Positions 1 to 5,588 of a DNA stretch of 10,014 bases are shown one piece after another. The notes under the pieces were generated by a model. That model was not told the DNA's origin. It ran no database searches and saw only the letters and a program-made list of their open reading frames with translations. Location of the stretch: NCBI GenBank assembly GCA_030609975.1, contig JAUWSR010000124.1, positions 1-10,014 of the forward strand, read 5' to 3'. The stretch comes from Acidobacteriota bacterium (lineage in GTDB: Bacteria; Acidobacteriota; Aminicenantia; Aminicenantales; Aminicenantaceae). Made by a program: the position numbers and the translations under genes. How positions within the stretch are numbered: position 1 is the first letter of the stretch; every line of letters begins with the position of its first letter.

Positions 1-101
1 TAAAATTCGCCCGGATATGGGGGCAGGGAAAATACCAAGGGCAAAAGGTCAACCGGGAGTATGTCCTGCAAGACGAAGACATCATCGAACTCCACATCTA
101 A
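1..101 (+). CDS. C-terminal end of a TGS-domain GTPase (partial)
   Basis: Only the last 32 codons are present, in the frame starting at base 3 and ending at TAA 99-101. The peptide contains ARIWGQGKYQGQ, then VNREYVLQDEDIIELHI. This is the typical end of a TGS domain in DRG/Obg-like GTPases: a WG(K/Q) turn, a PGQ-like motif, then a 'VLxDxDIVEI' beta strand closing the protein. TGS domains are small beta-grasp folds that help translation GTPases bind RNA or the ribosome. The G domain would lie outside the window, so the GTPase assignment rests on the family pattern alone. ThrRS and RelA/SpoT also carry TGS domains, but theirs do not end the protein. The stop codon lies inside the left arm of the inverted repeat bounding the downstream element. 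Confidence 0.72.
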   Translation, partial: KFARIWGQGKYQGQKVNREYVLQDEDIIELHI

Positions 102-346
102 CTTATTTATAAAAGATGCGGGCGTTTATTCAATGAAGTTAATCTCGCGAAATTTAATCTCACGACAGTAGTACTTCGTACATATTTCCCAAGGAAGACC
201 GAATCATATTAAGAGCCCGCATCTTTTACCCTCCGGGCAGGCCAATCTCACTACATCGACTTCGTAGTGGCTCAATCGCTGTAGTTTACTACAGCTCATG
301 ATCCACTCCTTGTCGCTGCAGCAACCTTGGCCCGTAAATAAGTTAG
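98..346. repeat. Structured intergenic repeat element, copy 1
   Basis: This intergenic segment lies between the GTPase stop codon and the tRNA-Pro gene. Its ends form a 12-bp perfect inverted repeat (98-109 with 335-346). Inside the left end, a 14-bp perfect inverted repeat (110-123 with 215-228) closes a 91-nt loop. To its right is a block, 219-293, that recurs at 9940-10014 (62 of 75 identical, no gaps). Smaller hairpins follow: CCC-TCC-GGG at 229-237, CACTAC/GTAGTG at 249-254 and 264-269, and a 7-bp stem GCTGTAG/CTACAGC at 278-284 and 289-295 with loop TTTA. The 91-nt loop holds a 12-bp direct repeat with one mismatch (139-150, 154-165). The nested stems would suit a branched RNA or a non-autonomous mobile element. 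No target-site duplication is evident. The 14-bp stem ends in TTTT on either strand, so it may also act as a bidirectional terminator. Confidence 0.8.
278..295. other. Perfect 7-bp hairpin within repeat copy 1
   Basis: GCTGTAG (278-284) and CTACAGC (289-295) are perfectly complementary around a TTTA loop. The second repeat copy preserves the left arm (10000-10006) and the start of the right arm, with loop TTGA, until the window ends. Only the loop differs between copies, which fits a maintained stem. Confidence 0.6.
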
Positions 347-369
347 ATAAAGTAAAGAAATTTGGATAA

Positions 370-446
<77 letters not shown>

Positions 447-453
447 TTCCGTT

Positions 454-482
454 ATTATAGCGGTATCGTAACAAGGAGTAAA
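454..482 (-). promoter_or_regulatory. Sigma70-type promoter of tRNA-Pro
   Basis: On the minus strand, TTTACT (482-477) and a perfect TATAAT (459-454) are separated by exactly 17 bp. The -10 box lies about 10 bp before the 5' end of the tRNA, so transcription would start within a few bases of it. The position and perfect -10 make this a convincing tRNA promoter. Confidence 0.65.
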
Positions 483-490
483 GAGGGAGG

Positions 491-530
491 ATGACTGACA
501 AGATACGACAAAAAGCGACATAATGCGACA
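491..530. repeat. Four 10-bp-phased GACA repeats upstream of the tRNA promoter
   Basis: Four consecutive 10-bp units each end in GACA (491-500, 501-510, 511-520, 521-530), and the last three end in CGACA. Read on the minus strand, this gives TGTCG or TGTCA every 10 bp, about one helical turn. The array ends 8 bp upstream of the -35 box of the tRNA-Pro promoter. It could be a decayed tandem repeat or a set of binding sites on one DNA face. Function unknown. Confidence 0.4.
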
Positions 531-641
531 TTTCACCCATTTCTGTAGACAACAGTCCCGCTAAAACATAGGTGTGAGGAGCGGGTTGGAGAAAGGTTCA
601 AAAAAGGCGCGGATAGTGTCTGCATGAGGGGGGCGGGAGCA

Positions 642-1712
642 TCAAGGGACTTGGATGAGGTTGTATTCCGTTGTCCCGAGTCCGATACTTTCGGCATGCG
701 TCAGCTGGGTCGACCAGTCGAAATCATAAAGTTCTCTCACGATGTCACGGCCGGCATCGCGGTTGAGAAGATCGACCGAGGCTTTGTCAACAGCCACCGG
801 ATCTAGGGATGCGAGTATCCCGATATCCGGATGTATTGCAGGTGAATCCTTGCTCATGCAGTCGCAGTCTTTGGTCATCTTAATCAAATAATTGAGATAC
901 CCGGCTTTACCGGTAAAGAGAGAATGCACGCTGTAGGCATATTCCGCCATTTTTTCTTGTATCCGCACATTGTCATAATCCCAGTTATGCTTCACCGCCC
1001 CCTGGGGGCAGACCACCAAACATTCGCCGCATCCGATACATTTTTCCTTTAAAATAAAAGCCTTCGTTTCCTGCTCGACAATAGCGCTTTCAGGACAATA
1101 ATCAAAACAGACACCACACAAAGTACAAACATCGGCATTAATCCAAGGCTGCACGTCAGCATGCTGTTCCAGCTTTCCCGCACGGGAAGCACAGCCCATC
1201 CCCAGGTTTTTCAAGGCCGCTCCAAAACCACTGAGGAGGTGACCGGTAAAATGACTGAGACAGAGAAGAACATCGGTATTCAAGAAAGCGGACGCGATCT
1301 TGGCCTCTTTGATTCGCGGCAGATTGACCGGCACAGAATCGCTGTTCCGGCCAATGAGGCCATCGGCAATAAAGACAGGGATCCCCAGCCGACTTTGCCT
1401 AAATCCATGCCCAAAAGCCAGTTGAGCATGTTCGATAGCATTTGACCTTTTGCCAAGATAAAGTGTGTTGGTATCCGTAAAAAATGCGCGTGCTGTCTTC
1501 TTTTTGATCTGCTCGACCACCAAGGAAAGCCAAGCGGGTTTGATATAGCCCGTGTTGCCTTTTTCTCCAAAATGCAATTTGAGTGCCACAAAATCATTAC
1601 GTTTGATCTTTTCCTGGATATCAAGTGCAAGATAGGCCTGCTCGCTTTTAACAGCCAGCGTTGAAGTATGCTCTGATTCAGAAACAGGAATGAAATATAC
1701 TGGGCTTTTCAT
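642..1712 (-). CDS. DUF362-family protein with two [4Fe-4S] ferredoxin motifs
   Basis: The 356-aa protein has the usual DUF362 layout. The N-terminal part (about 40-175) contains LKLHFGEKGN near 45, a TDTNTLY stretch near 79-85, and SHFTGHLLSGFGAALKNLGMG at 153-173. A bacterial dicluster ferredoxin insert follows. Cluster motif 1 is C196-x2-C199-x2-C202-x3-C206-P, and motif 2 is C225-x2-C228-x2-C231-x3-C235-P. DUF362 resumes with a CDC pair (C283, C285) and then DIGILASLDPVAVDKAS. The two motifs should bind two [4Fe-4S] clusters, implying electron transfer in the cytoplasm; no signal peptide or membrane segment is seen. The true partner or reaction of DUF362 proteins is not established. It is the last gene of the minus-strand cluster, starting 13 bp after the aminotransferase stop, with AGG about 6 nt before ATG. 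No strong intrinsic terminator follows its TGA; there is only a T6 run near 600. Confidence 0.88.
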   Translation of the reverse strand: MKSPVYFIPVSESEHTSTLAVKSEQAYLALDIQEKIKRNDFVALKLHFGEKGNTGYIKPAWLSLVVEQIKKKTARAFFTDTNTLYLGKRSNAIEHAQLAFGHGFRQSRLGIPVFIADGLIGRNSDSVPVNLPRIKEAKIASAFLNTDVLLCLSHFTGHLLSGFGAALKNLGMGCASRAGKLEQHADVQPWINADVCTLCGVCFDYCPESAIVEQETKAFILKEKCIGCGECLVVCPQGAVKHNWDYDNVRIQEKMAEYAYSVHSLFTGKAGYLNYLIKMTKDCDCMSKDSPAIHPDIGILASLDPVAVDKASVDLLNRDAGRDIVRELYDFDWSTQLTHAESIGLGTTEYNLIQVP

Positions 1713-1725
1713 GTTTTTCCTGGGG

Positions 1726-2874
1726 TTAGTCTGCCGACAATACCTTTTCAGCCGCTTTCAGCCCTGTGCCAGATTCGAATCGATAATCTAGGGAAGCCAA
1801 CGTGTCTTCCAAAGCTGAGACAGCAAACCTTACCTGCGAAAAAGAAAGATTCCCCATATGTCCCATACGAAAGACCTTGCCGGCAACCGGACCCAATCCC
1901 CCAGCTACCACCACGCCTTTCCCAAACAATGTTTTTCGGAAGGAGATATCCTCGATCCCTTCTGGGTAAAATACGATCGAAAGTGTGTCCGCCAGAAAAG
2001 GCTCTTGGGTGAAAAAGCTAAAACCCAGAGCGGAAAGAGCAGCCCGGAAAACACGCGCGATCTTCTCATGTCGCAGAAAACGTTCTTCTATGCCCTCTTC
2101 CAATATGATCCTGGTTCCTTCAAAAAAAGCCCTGATCTCATTCACACAGGGCGTAGAAAAGTATTTAGAAGGATTTTTCATGATAGGCAGCCATCGCAAT
2201 ATATCAGAGTAATAAGCCGGGATCGAGCCCATGGTTCTGCGCTTTGCCATGGCTTCCTCAGAGAACACCAAGATGGCCAAACCGGGCGGAGTTCCAAAAC
2301 ATTTTTGGGCGGCTGTTAAAATGACGTCCACCCCCCACGGATCCATCCGCTCCTCAATCCCCCCGGTTGCACACACCCCGTCAATGATAAACAGACTCGA
2401 GTGCTTACTCACGATATCCGCATAGTCTTTGACCGGAGCACAAGCACCTGTAGCGGTATCCACGTGCGTGCAGACAATCGCGGCATAGGTAGAATCTTTC
2501 AGTTTCTGTTCCAGATCTTCAGGCAGCACAGCTCCCCCCCAAGAGCTTTGGAGGATATCATGCTCAATGCCAAAACTCTGACCGATCTGAGCCATTCTTT
2601 CTCCAAAATATCCCTGTGAGAGCACCAAATAACGCTCTCCGATCGCGACGGTGTTGAGCAGGGCCATCTCCATAGCAAGGGTTCCTGCCCCAGCCACGAT
2701 GAACGCTTCCCCTTTTTTGCAAAAAACAATGTTTTTAAGATTGTCCAAAGCTCCCTTCAATTCCTCTATCATAGTTGGACTCACATGAGAAACCGTGGGC
2801 AACGAAAGATTTTGGATAATACGAGGATGGACAGGCGTTGGCCCGGGTATAAGCAGGAGTTTTTCTTGTGTCAT
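1726..2874 (-). CDS. Class V PLP-dependent aminotransferase (alanine-glyoxylate / serine-pyruvate type)
   Basis: This 382-aa protein has the full length and motifs of the AGT/SPT/PucG group of fold-type I aminotransferases. The N-terminal LLIPGPTPVHP (7-17) is the family signature. A glycine-rich AGAGTLAMEMAL at 61-72 binds the PLP phosphate. HVDTATGACAPV (137-148) sits where relatives have a 'HNETSTG' motif. D165 (IIDGVCATGG) contacts the PLP ring nitrogen, K191 (AAQKCFGTPPGLA) is the Schiff-base lysine, and R336 (KVFRMGHMG) matches the substrate carboxylate arginine. Relatives transfer amino groups from alanine, serine or similar donors to glyoxylate or pyruvate; 2-aminoethylphosphonate and ureidoglycine enzymes are other members, so the substrate is open. 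AAAGGA lies about 8 nt before the ATG. The gene sits between a HAD phosphatase 36 bp upstream and the DUF362 gene 13 bp downstream. Confidence 0.9.
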   Translation of the reverse strand: MTQEKLLLIPGPTPVHPRIIQNLSLPTVSHVSPTMIEELKGALDNLKNIVFCKKGEAFIVAGAGTLAMEMALLNTVAIGERYLVLSQGYFGERMAQIGQSFGIEHDILQSSWGGAVLPEDLEQKLKDSTYAAIVCTHVDTATGACAPVKDYADIVSKHSSLFIIDGVCATGGIEERMDPWGVDVILTAAQKCFGTPPGLAILVFSEEAMAKRRTMGSIPAYYSDILRWLPIMKNPSKYFSTPCVNEIRAFFEGTRIILEEGIEERFLRHEKIARVFRAALSALGFSFFTQEPFLADTLSIVFYPEGIEDISFRKTLFGKGVVVAGGLGPVAGKVFRMGHMGNLSFSQVRFAVSALEDTLASLDYRFESGTGLKAAEKVLSAD

Positions 2875-2910
2875 TAGTGATCCTTTCGATGAAAATCAAG
2901 CCGGAAACTA

Positions 2911-3492
2911 TCACGGCAGCAAAATGTCTAAGTGCTCTTGAAGCTGGGGAATGGTGGCCAAGACCTCCACAGAATAATCTTTAAACCGGTCTTTGTCCAT
3001 GTGTATGATGAAAACATGGTTTATATCAGCAGCCTGAGCAGCTAAAATATCAAAAACAGAATCCCCCACCACACAGCACTCCTCAGCCGCTATCCCCCAC
3101 TCCTTTAATACTTTCAAAAAGGGTTCTGCCGATGGCTTGCACAACCCGCTCTCGCGAGACATGACCCGATCGAATTCTAAACTGAATTTTTCGAGCAGAA
3201 ACGAGACATTTTTTTGCGAGTTATTCGAGACCAGAGCGGTTTTGATCCGACGCTGCTGCATAGCTTTCAACAATTTGGGGATCCCTGCCTTTAGTTCCGC
3301 TTGTAGGGTGGCCTTCTCTTCGAATCCTTCCAAAACCGCCCATTTTTGAGATTTCTGAGGTTCTGGGAGGTTCTGAATATAAGACAGGATCGGCTTTCCC
3401 TGCGTATCCAATTCCGATCTGATCTGAGCCCAATCATAGGGAACATCCACGATCGTTCCATCCATATCGAAGATAATCCCTTTAATTTTCAT
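2911..3492 (-). CDS. HAD-superfamily hydrolase (phosphatase, subfamily IA-like)
   Basis: The 193-aa cytoplasmic protein carries all four HAD motifs. Motif I is FDMDGT with nucleophile D9 and acid/base D11. Motif II is S89 in TALVSNNS, motif III is K119 in LCKPSAEPF, and motif IV is GDSVFD (143-148, D144 and D148 for Mg2+). A helical cap lies between motifs I and II (about 18-75), as in subfamily IA phosphatases of the phosphoglycolate/beta-phosphoglucomutase type. The natural substrate cannot be read from the sequence. Its start codon overlaps the stop of the upstream hydrolase by ATGA (4 bp), implying translational coupling. The neighbouring AGT-type aminotransferase makes a phosphoglycolate-to-glycine route conceivable, but this is inference only. 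Confidence 0.87.
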   Translation of the reverse strand: MKIKGIIFDMDGTIVDVPYDWAQIRSELDTQGKPILSYIQNLPEPQKSQKWAVLEGFEEKATLQAELKAGIPKLLKAMQQRRIKTALVSNNSQKNVSFLLEKFSLEFDRVMSRESGLCKPSAEPFLKVLKEWGIAAEECCVVGDSVFDILAAQAADINHVFIIHMDKDRFKDYSVEVLATIPQLQEHLDILLP

Positions 3493-4556
3493 TTCTTAAC
3501 TTGGCCGACCTCAAAAAGTGGCTCTCCTTTGTTGGCTGGGGGGGTGTTGAGAATGTAAAGCAAAATGCCGGTAAAGGGAGCTCGGTATTCACGACAGATC
3601 TCTCCGAGATAATCCGTAACATACCCCACTTTTTCTCCCTCCTTGACATAGTATCCCATCTCGGTCAGCGGATAGAAGAGGCCATCACAATCGGAGTAGA
3701 TCACCTCGTATTTATCGATCCAGATCGGTTCTTTCACTATTTTCGGTTCACCCGGAATCATACGGAAAAGACGCATGACACCTAGGATCCCCTGAATATT
3801 CCGAACAATGGATTCCTCATCCGTGTTCCCCAGATAGCCTGATTCCGTGGTGATCGCCGGTTTGGAATGGAGAACAGCTGTATTTCCCAAATATTTAGAG
3901 GCCGTGACATCTTTGGACCGGGTTTCATCGATGATAATGTGCTTGATACCGAAGGCCAGGACCATCTGTTTGCTGAGATCATCCAGTTTTTTGTTCCCAC
4001 TGAGCATCCAATAACAATATGGGATCAACGCCTCGTTTCCATCCCCACAGTGCAGATCGATCAAAGCATCACACTTCTTTACCACCTCTTCGACCAAAAC
4101 GAATGCAATCCTCTCTGCTTGGCTTCCTTCAGGATTTCCCGGAAAAACTCGGTTAAGATTCTTCCAGTCGTAGGGATTGTAGTATATGATCCGTTTCTGA
4201 AATCCGGGAAGATTGGCCACATGCACCAAAATCAACGTCCCTGACAGGTCTTTGGATTTTAAGAGTTTTTTTAATCGGTAGAGAGAGAGAATGGGAGGAT
4301 ATTCGTAGCCATGGACTCCTGCCACCAAGGCCAATGTTTTGCCCTTGACAGCACCATTGAGCACAGTTATAGGGATAAAACAATCACCCTCCTCTTCCAC
4401 CTTAACCGTTAAATACCCTGACCTCATCTCTCCCGGCAAAACATTCATGTCGCCGATCATAAAACTCTCGTTAGCCTCTTGAGCCACACCTTCTGTACTC
4501 AGGCAAAAAATCAAACATAGAGCCACTACCAAGAATATATAATCCTGTTTTGACAT
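3489..4556 (-). CDS. Exported succinylglutamate desuccinylase/aspartoacylase-family zinc hydrolase
   Basis: The protein belongs to the AstE/AspA branch of M14-like zinc carboxypeptidases. I chose the ATG at 4556 (355 aa) because AAGGAGGGAAG lies just upstream (4571-4561). An in-frame ATG 30 bp earlier has no such site and would bury the signal peptide. The N-terminus MSKQDYIFLVVALCLIFCL with STEGVAQ looks like a signal peptide cleaved near A25, placing the enzyme in the periplasm or outside. Zinc ligands are H82 and E85 (GVHGYEYPP) and H169 (DLHCGD). The NLNRVFPG loop (133-140) supplies the conserved arginine, and E238 (ITTESGYLG) fits the catalytic acid. The C-terminal beta domain (about 270-355) is typical. 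Relatives deacylate N-acyl amino acids or cleave amide bonds; the substrate is unknown. It heads the minus-strand cluster and shares ATGA with the HAD gene. I see no strong promoter between 4557 and 4733 on the minus strand. Confidence 0.87.
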   Translation of the reverse strand: MSKQDYIFLVVALCLIFCLSTEGVAQEANESFMIGDMNVLPGEMRSGYLTVKVEEEGDCFIPITVLNGAVKGKTLALVAGVHGYEYPPILSLYRLKKLLKSKDLSGTLILVHVANLPGFQKRIIYYNPYDWKNLNRVFPGNPEGSQAERIAFVLVEEVVKKCDALIDLHCGDGNEALIPYCYWMLSGNKKLDDLSKQMVLAFGIKHIIIDETRSKDVTASKYLGNTAVLHSKPAITTESGYLGNTDEESIVRNIQGILGVMRLFRMIPGEPKIVKEPIWIDKYEVIYSDCDGLFYPLTEMGYYVKEGEKVGYVTDYLGEICREYRAPFTGILLYILNTPPANKGEPLFEVGQVKK

Positions 4557-4733
4557 AACGCTTCCCTCCTTGAAATGTGTGAGCACCGTCTCATCTTACT
4601 CAAATATTAGACATGAGTCTATCGATCAAGGCGATGAGCCTATTTTCTACCGATAATTGCTGTGTTCTCCCTTTACAATTTATGGGGCTTAGAAGAGTGG
4701 GAAATGGGGAGGCTTCCATGGCCTGATTGTAGT

Positions 4734-4763
4734 TTGACGGGGAAAGAGAGACTTTGATATAAT
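4734..4763 (+). promoter_or_regulatory. Sigma70-type promoter for the 81-aa membrane protein gene
   Basis: TTGACG (4734-4739) and a perfect TATAAT (4758-4763) are separated by 18 bp. Transcription would start near 4770, giving a leader of about 30 nt before the GGAGG site and the ATG at 4802. It lies in the divergent gap between the minus-strand cluster and the plus-strand genes. Confidence 0.7.
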
Positions 4764-4801
4764 GCTCCAAACTAAATGAAAATAATGCGGGAGGTCTTGC
4801 T

Positions 4802-5047
4802 ATGGGAAAAGTCTTAGCTATCCTTTTTGGATTGATCACCATGGTTGCAGGGGTTTTCTTGGTCTTGTTCATCTGGGGTCCCCTGGTCCTGGATCTCATA
4901 TTCGCCTGTATTCCGCTTATTCTATTCTTTGGAGGCCTTATTGCTTTTGTGGCGGGGATCAGCAGCATGAAAGATGCTGTGCGTGCCAAAGCTCTTGAAG
5001 CGGAAGCAGAAGCAGAATTTGGAGACGAACAGGCCGATTTAGAATAA
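4802..5047 (+). CDS. Small two-helix inner-membrane protein
   Basis: The 81-aa protein has two hydrophobic segments, about residues 4-27 and 31-54. Each holds glycines (FGLITMVAG; FFGGLIAFVAG), which suggests tight helix packing. The C-terminal tail from about 57 to 81 is charged and alanine/glutamate-rich (AKALEAEAEAEFGDEQADLE), probably a short cytoplasmic helix. I do not recognise a named family, and no catalytic motif is visible. The start is supported by GGAGG about 8 nt upstream of ATG and by a clear promoter (TTGACG-N18-TATAAT). The next gene has its own promoter within the 92-bp gap, so this gene may be expressed independently. Membrane topology is inferred from hydrophobicity only. 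Confidence 0.8.
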   Translation: MGKVLAILFGLITMVAGVFLVLFIWGPLVLDLIFACIPLILFFGGLIAFVAGISSMKDAVRAKALEAEAEAEFGDEQADLE

Positions 5048-5076
5048 TCCTTAGCCCGATCACCCTCTGCCTTGAC

Positions 5077-5105
5077 TTGACATGCATATTTGTAATTTGT
5101 AATAT
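5077..5105 (+). promoter_or_regulatory. Near-consensus sigma70 promoter for the RHH-like gene
   Basis: A perfect TTGACA (5077-5082) and TAATAT (5100-5105) are separated by exactly 17 bp. Transcription would start near 5112, about 28 nt before the ATG at 5140. A second -35-like TTGACT overlaps at 5072-5077. The -10 region is embedded in the inverted repeat described separately. Confidence 0.75.
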
Positions 5106-5122
5106 GTAACTAAATTACAAAT
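5088..5122. promoter_or_regulatory. Candidate operator: 11-bp inverted repeat over the promoter
   Basis: ATTTGTAATTT (5088-5098) and AAATTACAAAT (5112-5122) are perfect inverted repeats with 13 bp between them, so their centres are 24 bp apart. The left arm fills the -35/-10 spacer, and the right arm covers the predicted start site and early leader. TGTAA also recurs directly at 5091, 5099 and 5105. A protein bound here would block RNA polymerase. The adjacent gene encodes an RHH-like protein, a fold that often autoregulates, so it is a natural candidate ligand (inference). AT-rich sequence makes chance repeats easier, so this needs testing. Confidence 0.5.
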
Positions 5123-5139
5123 TTCAGGAGTACGTTATT

Positions 5140-5544
5140 ATGGCAGACAAAATGAAAGACAAGTCGGAAGCACAGAAAAATCCGGACACGCAAGAAAAGA
5201 GTAAACAAAGCACTCTTGATGAAATCGGCAACCAGGTCGAAAAATTCGCCGCAAAAACAGCGGAGTCGATAAGAAAGGTGATCGAAAAAGCCCTGGCCTC
5301 CCGCAATACAGTTATGACGATCCGTGTGAATGATGAAAGCAATATTAAGATGAACATGCTGGTCGATGCAGGTTTTTTCAAGAGCCGTTCCGAAAGCGCG
5401 GCTTTTCTCATTCAGGAGGGCATTAGGCGACGAGAAGATCTCTTTGTTAAGATCGAGGGGAAACTAAAAAAAATGGACAAGCTCCGCAGCGAGATCAGGA
5501 CTATTGTGGCCTCTGAAATGGAAAACCCAGATAGTTCAGATTGA
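5140..5544 (+). CDS. Ribbon-helix-helix-like (CopG/MetJ/Arc-type) DNA-binding protein with helical flanks
   Basis: The 134-aa protein has three parts. Residues 1-24 are polar and lysine-rich, likely disordered, and 25-55 form a probable amphipathic helix (TLDEIGNQVEKFAAKTAESI). Residues 57-97 fit a ribbon-helix-helix: strand TVMTIRV (57-63), helix A DESNIKMNMLVDAG (65-78), turn FFKSRSES, helix B AAFLIQEGIRR (87-98). The 'GxFxSRSEaaxxLIxEGI' pattern is characteristic of RHH proteins. Residues 99-127 form a charged heptad-like helix, possibly a coiled coil. The fold normally acts as a dimer whose strand inserts in the major groove, so a DNA-binding role is likely though unproven; the helical flanks could instead mediate assembly. 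The start is supported by AGGAG 9 nt upstream and by the near-consensus promoter. The inverted repeat over that promoter suggests autoregulation. The next gene follows after 44 bp. Confidence 0.72.
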   Translation: MADKMKDKSEAQKNPDTQEKSKQSTLDEIGNQVEKFAAKTAESIRKVIEKALASRNTVMTIRVNDESNIKMNMLVDAGFFKSRSESAAFLIQEGIRRREDLFVKIEGKLKKMDKLRSEIRTIVASEMENPDSSD

Positions 5545-5588
5545 TCAGCCAAGATGCAAATGAGGCGGCTTTGTGCTAGAATCGGGGC

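Noticed and set aside
98..346. CRISPR array or attachment site interpretation of the repeat region near the tRNA
   Set aside because: There is no series of equal repeats with spacers, no cas gene, and no duplicate of the tRNA 3' end elsewhere in the window.
557..585. 6-bp hairpin CCCGCT/AGCGGG as terminator of the minus-strand cluster
   Set aside because: The loop is 17 nt and no T-run follows on the minus strand, so it does not meet the pattern of an intrinsic terminator.
4557..4586. Upstream ATG at 4586 as the start of the exported hydrolase
   Set aside because: No Shine-Dalgarno sequence precedes it. The strong AAGGAGGG would lie inside the coding region, and ten polar residues would precede the signal peptide.
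4609..4620. Imperfect palindrome AGAC-ATGA-GTCT in the divergent gap as an operator
   Set aside because: Only four paired bases per arm and no adjoining clear minus-strand promoter, so chance is a sufficient explanation.
4600..4989. 129-codon minus-strand open frame
   Set aside because: It is antisense to the 81-aa membrane protein gene and across its promoter. Its composition (many K, T, R, P and scattered M) is typical of a shadow frame, and no ribosome site or family was recognised.
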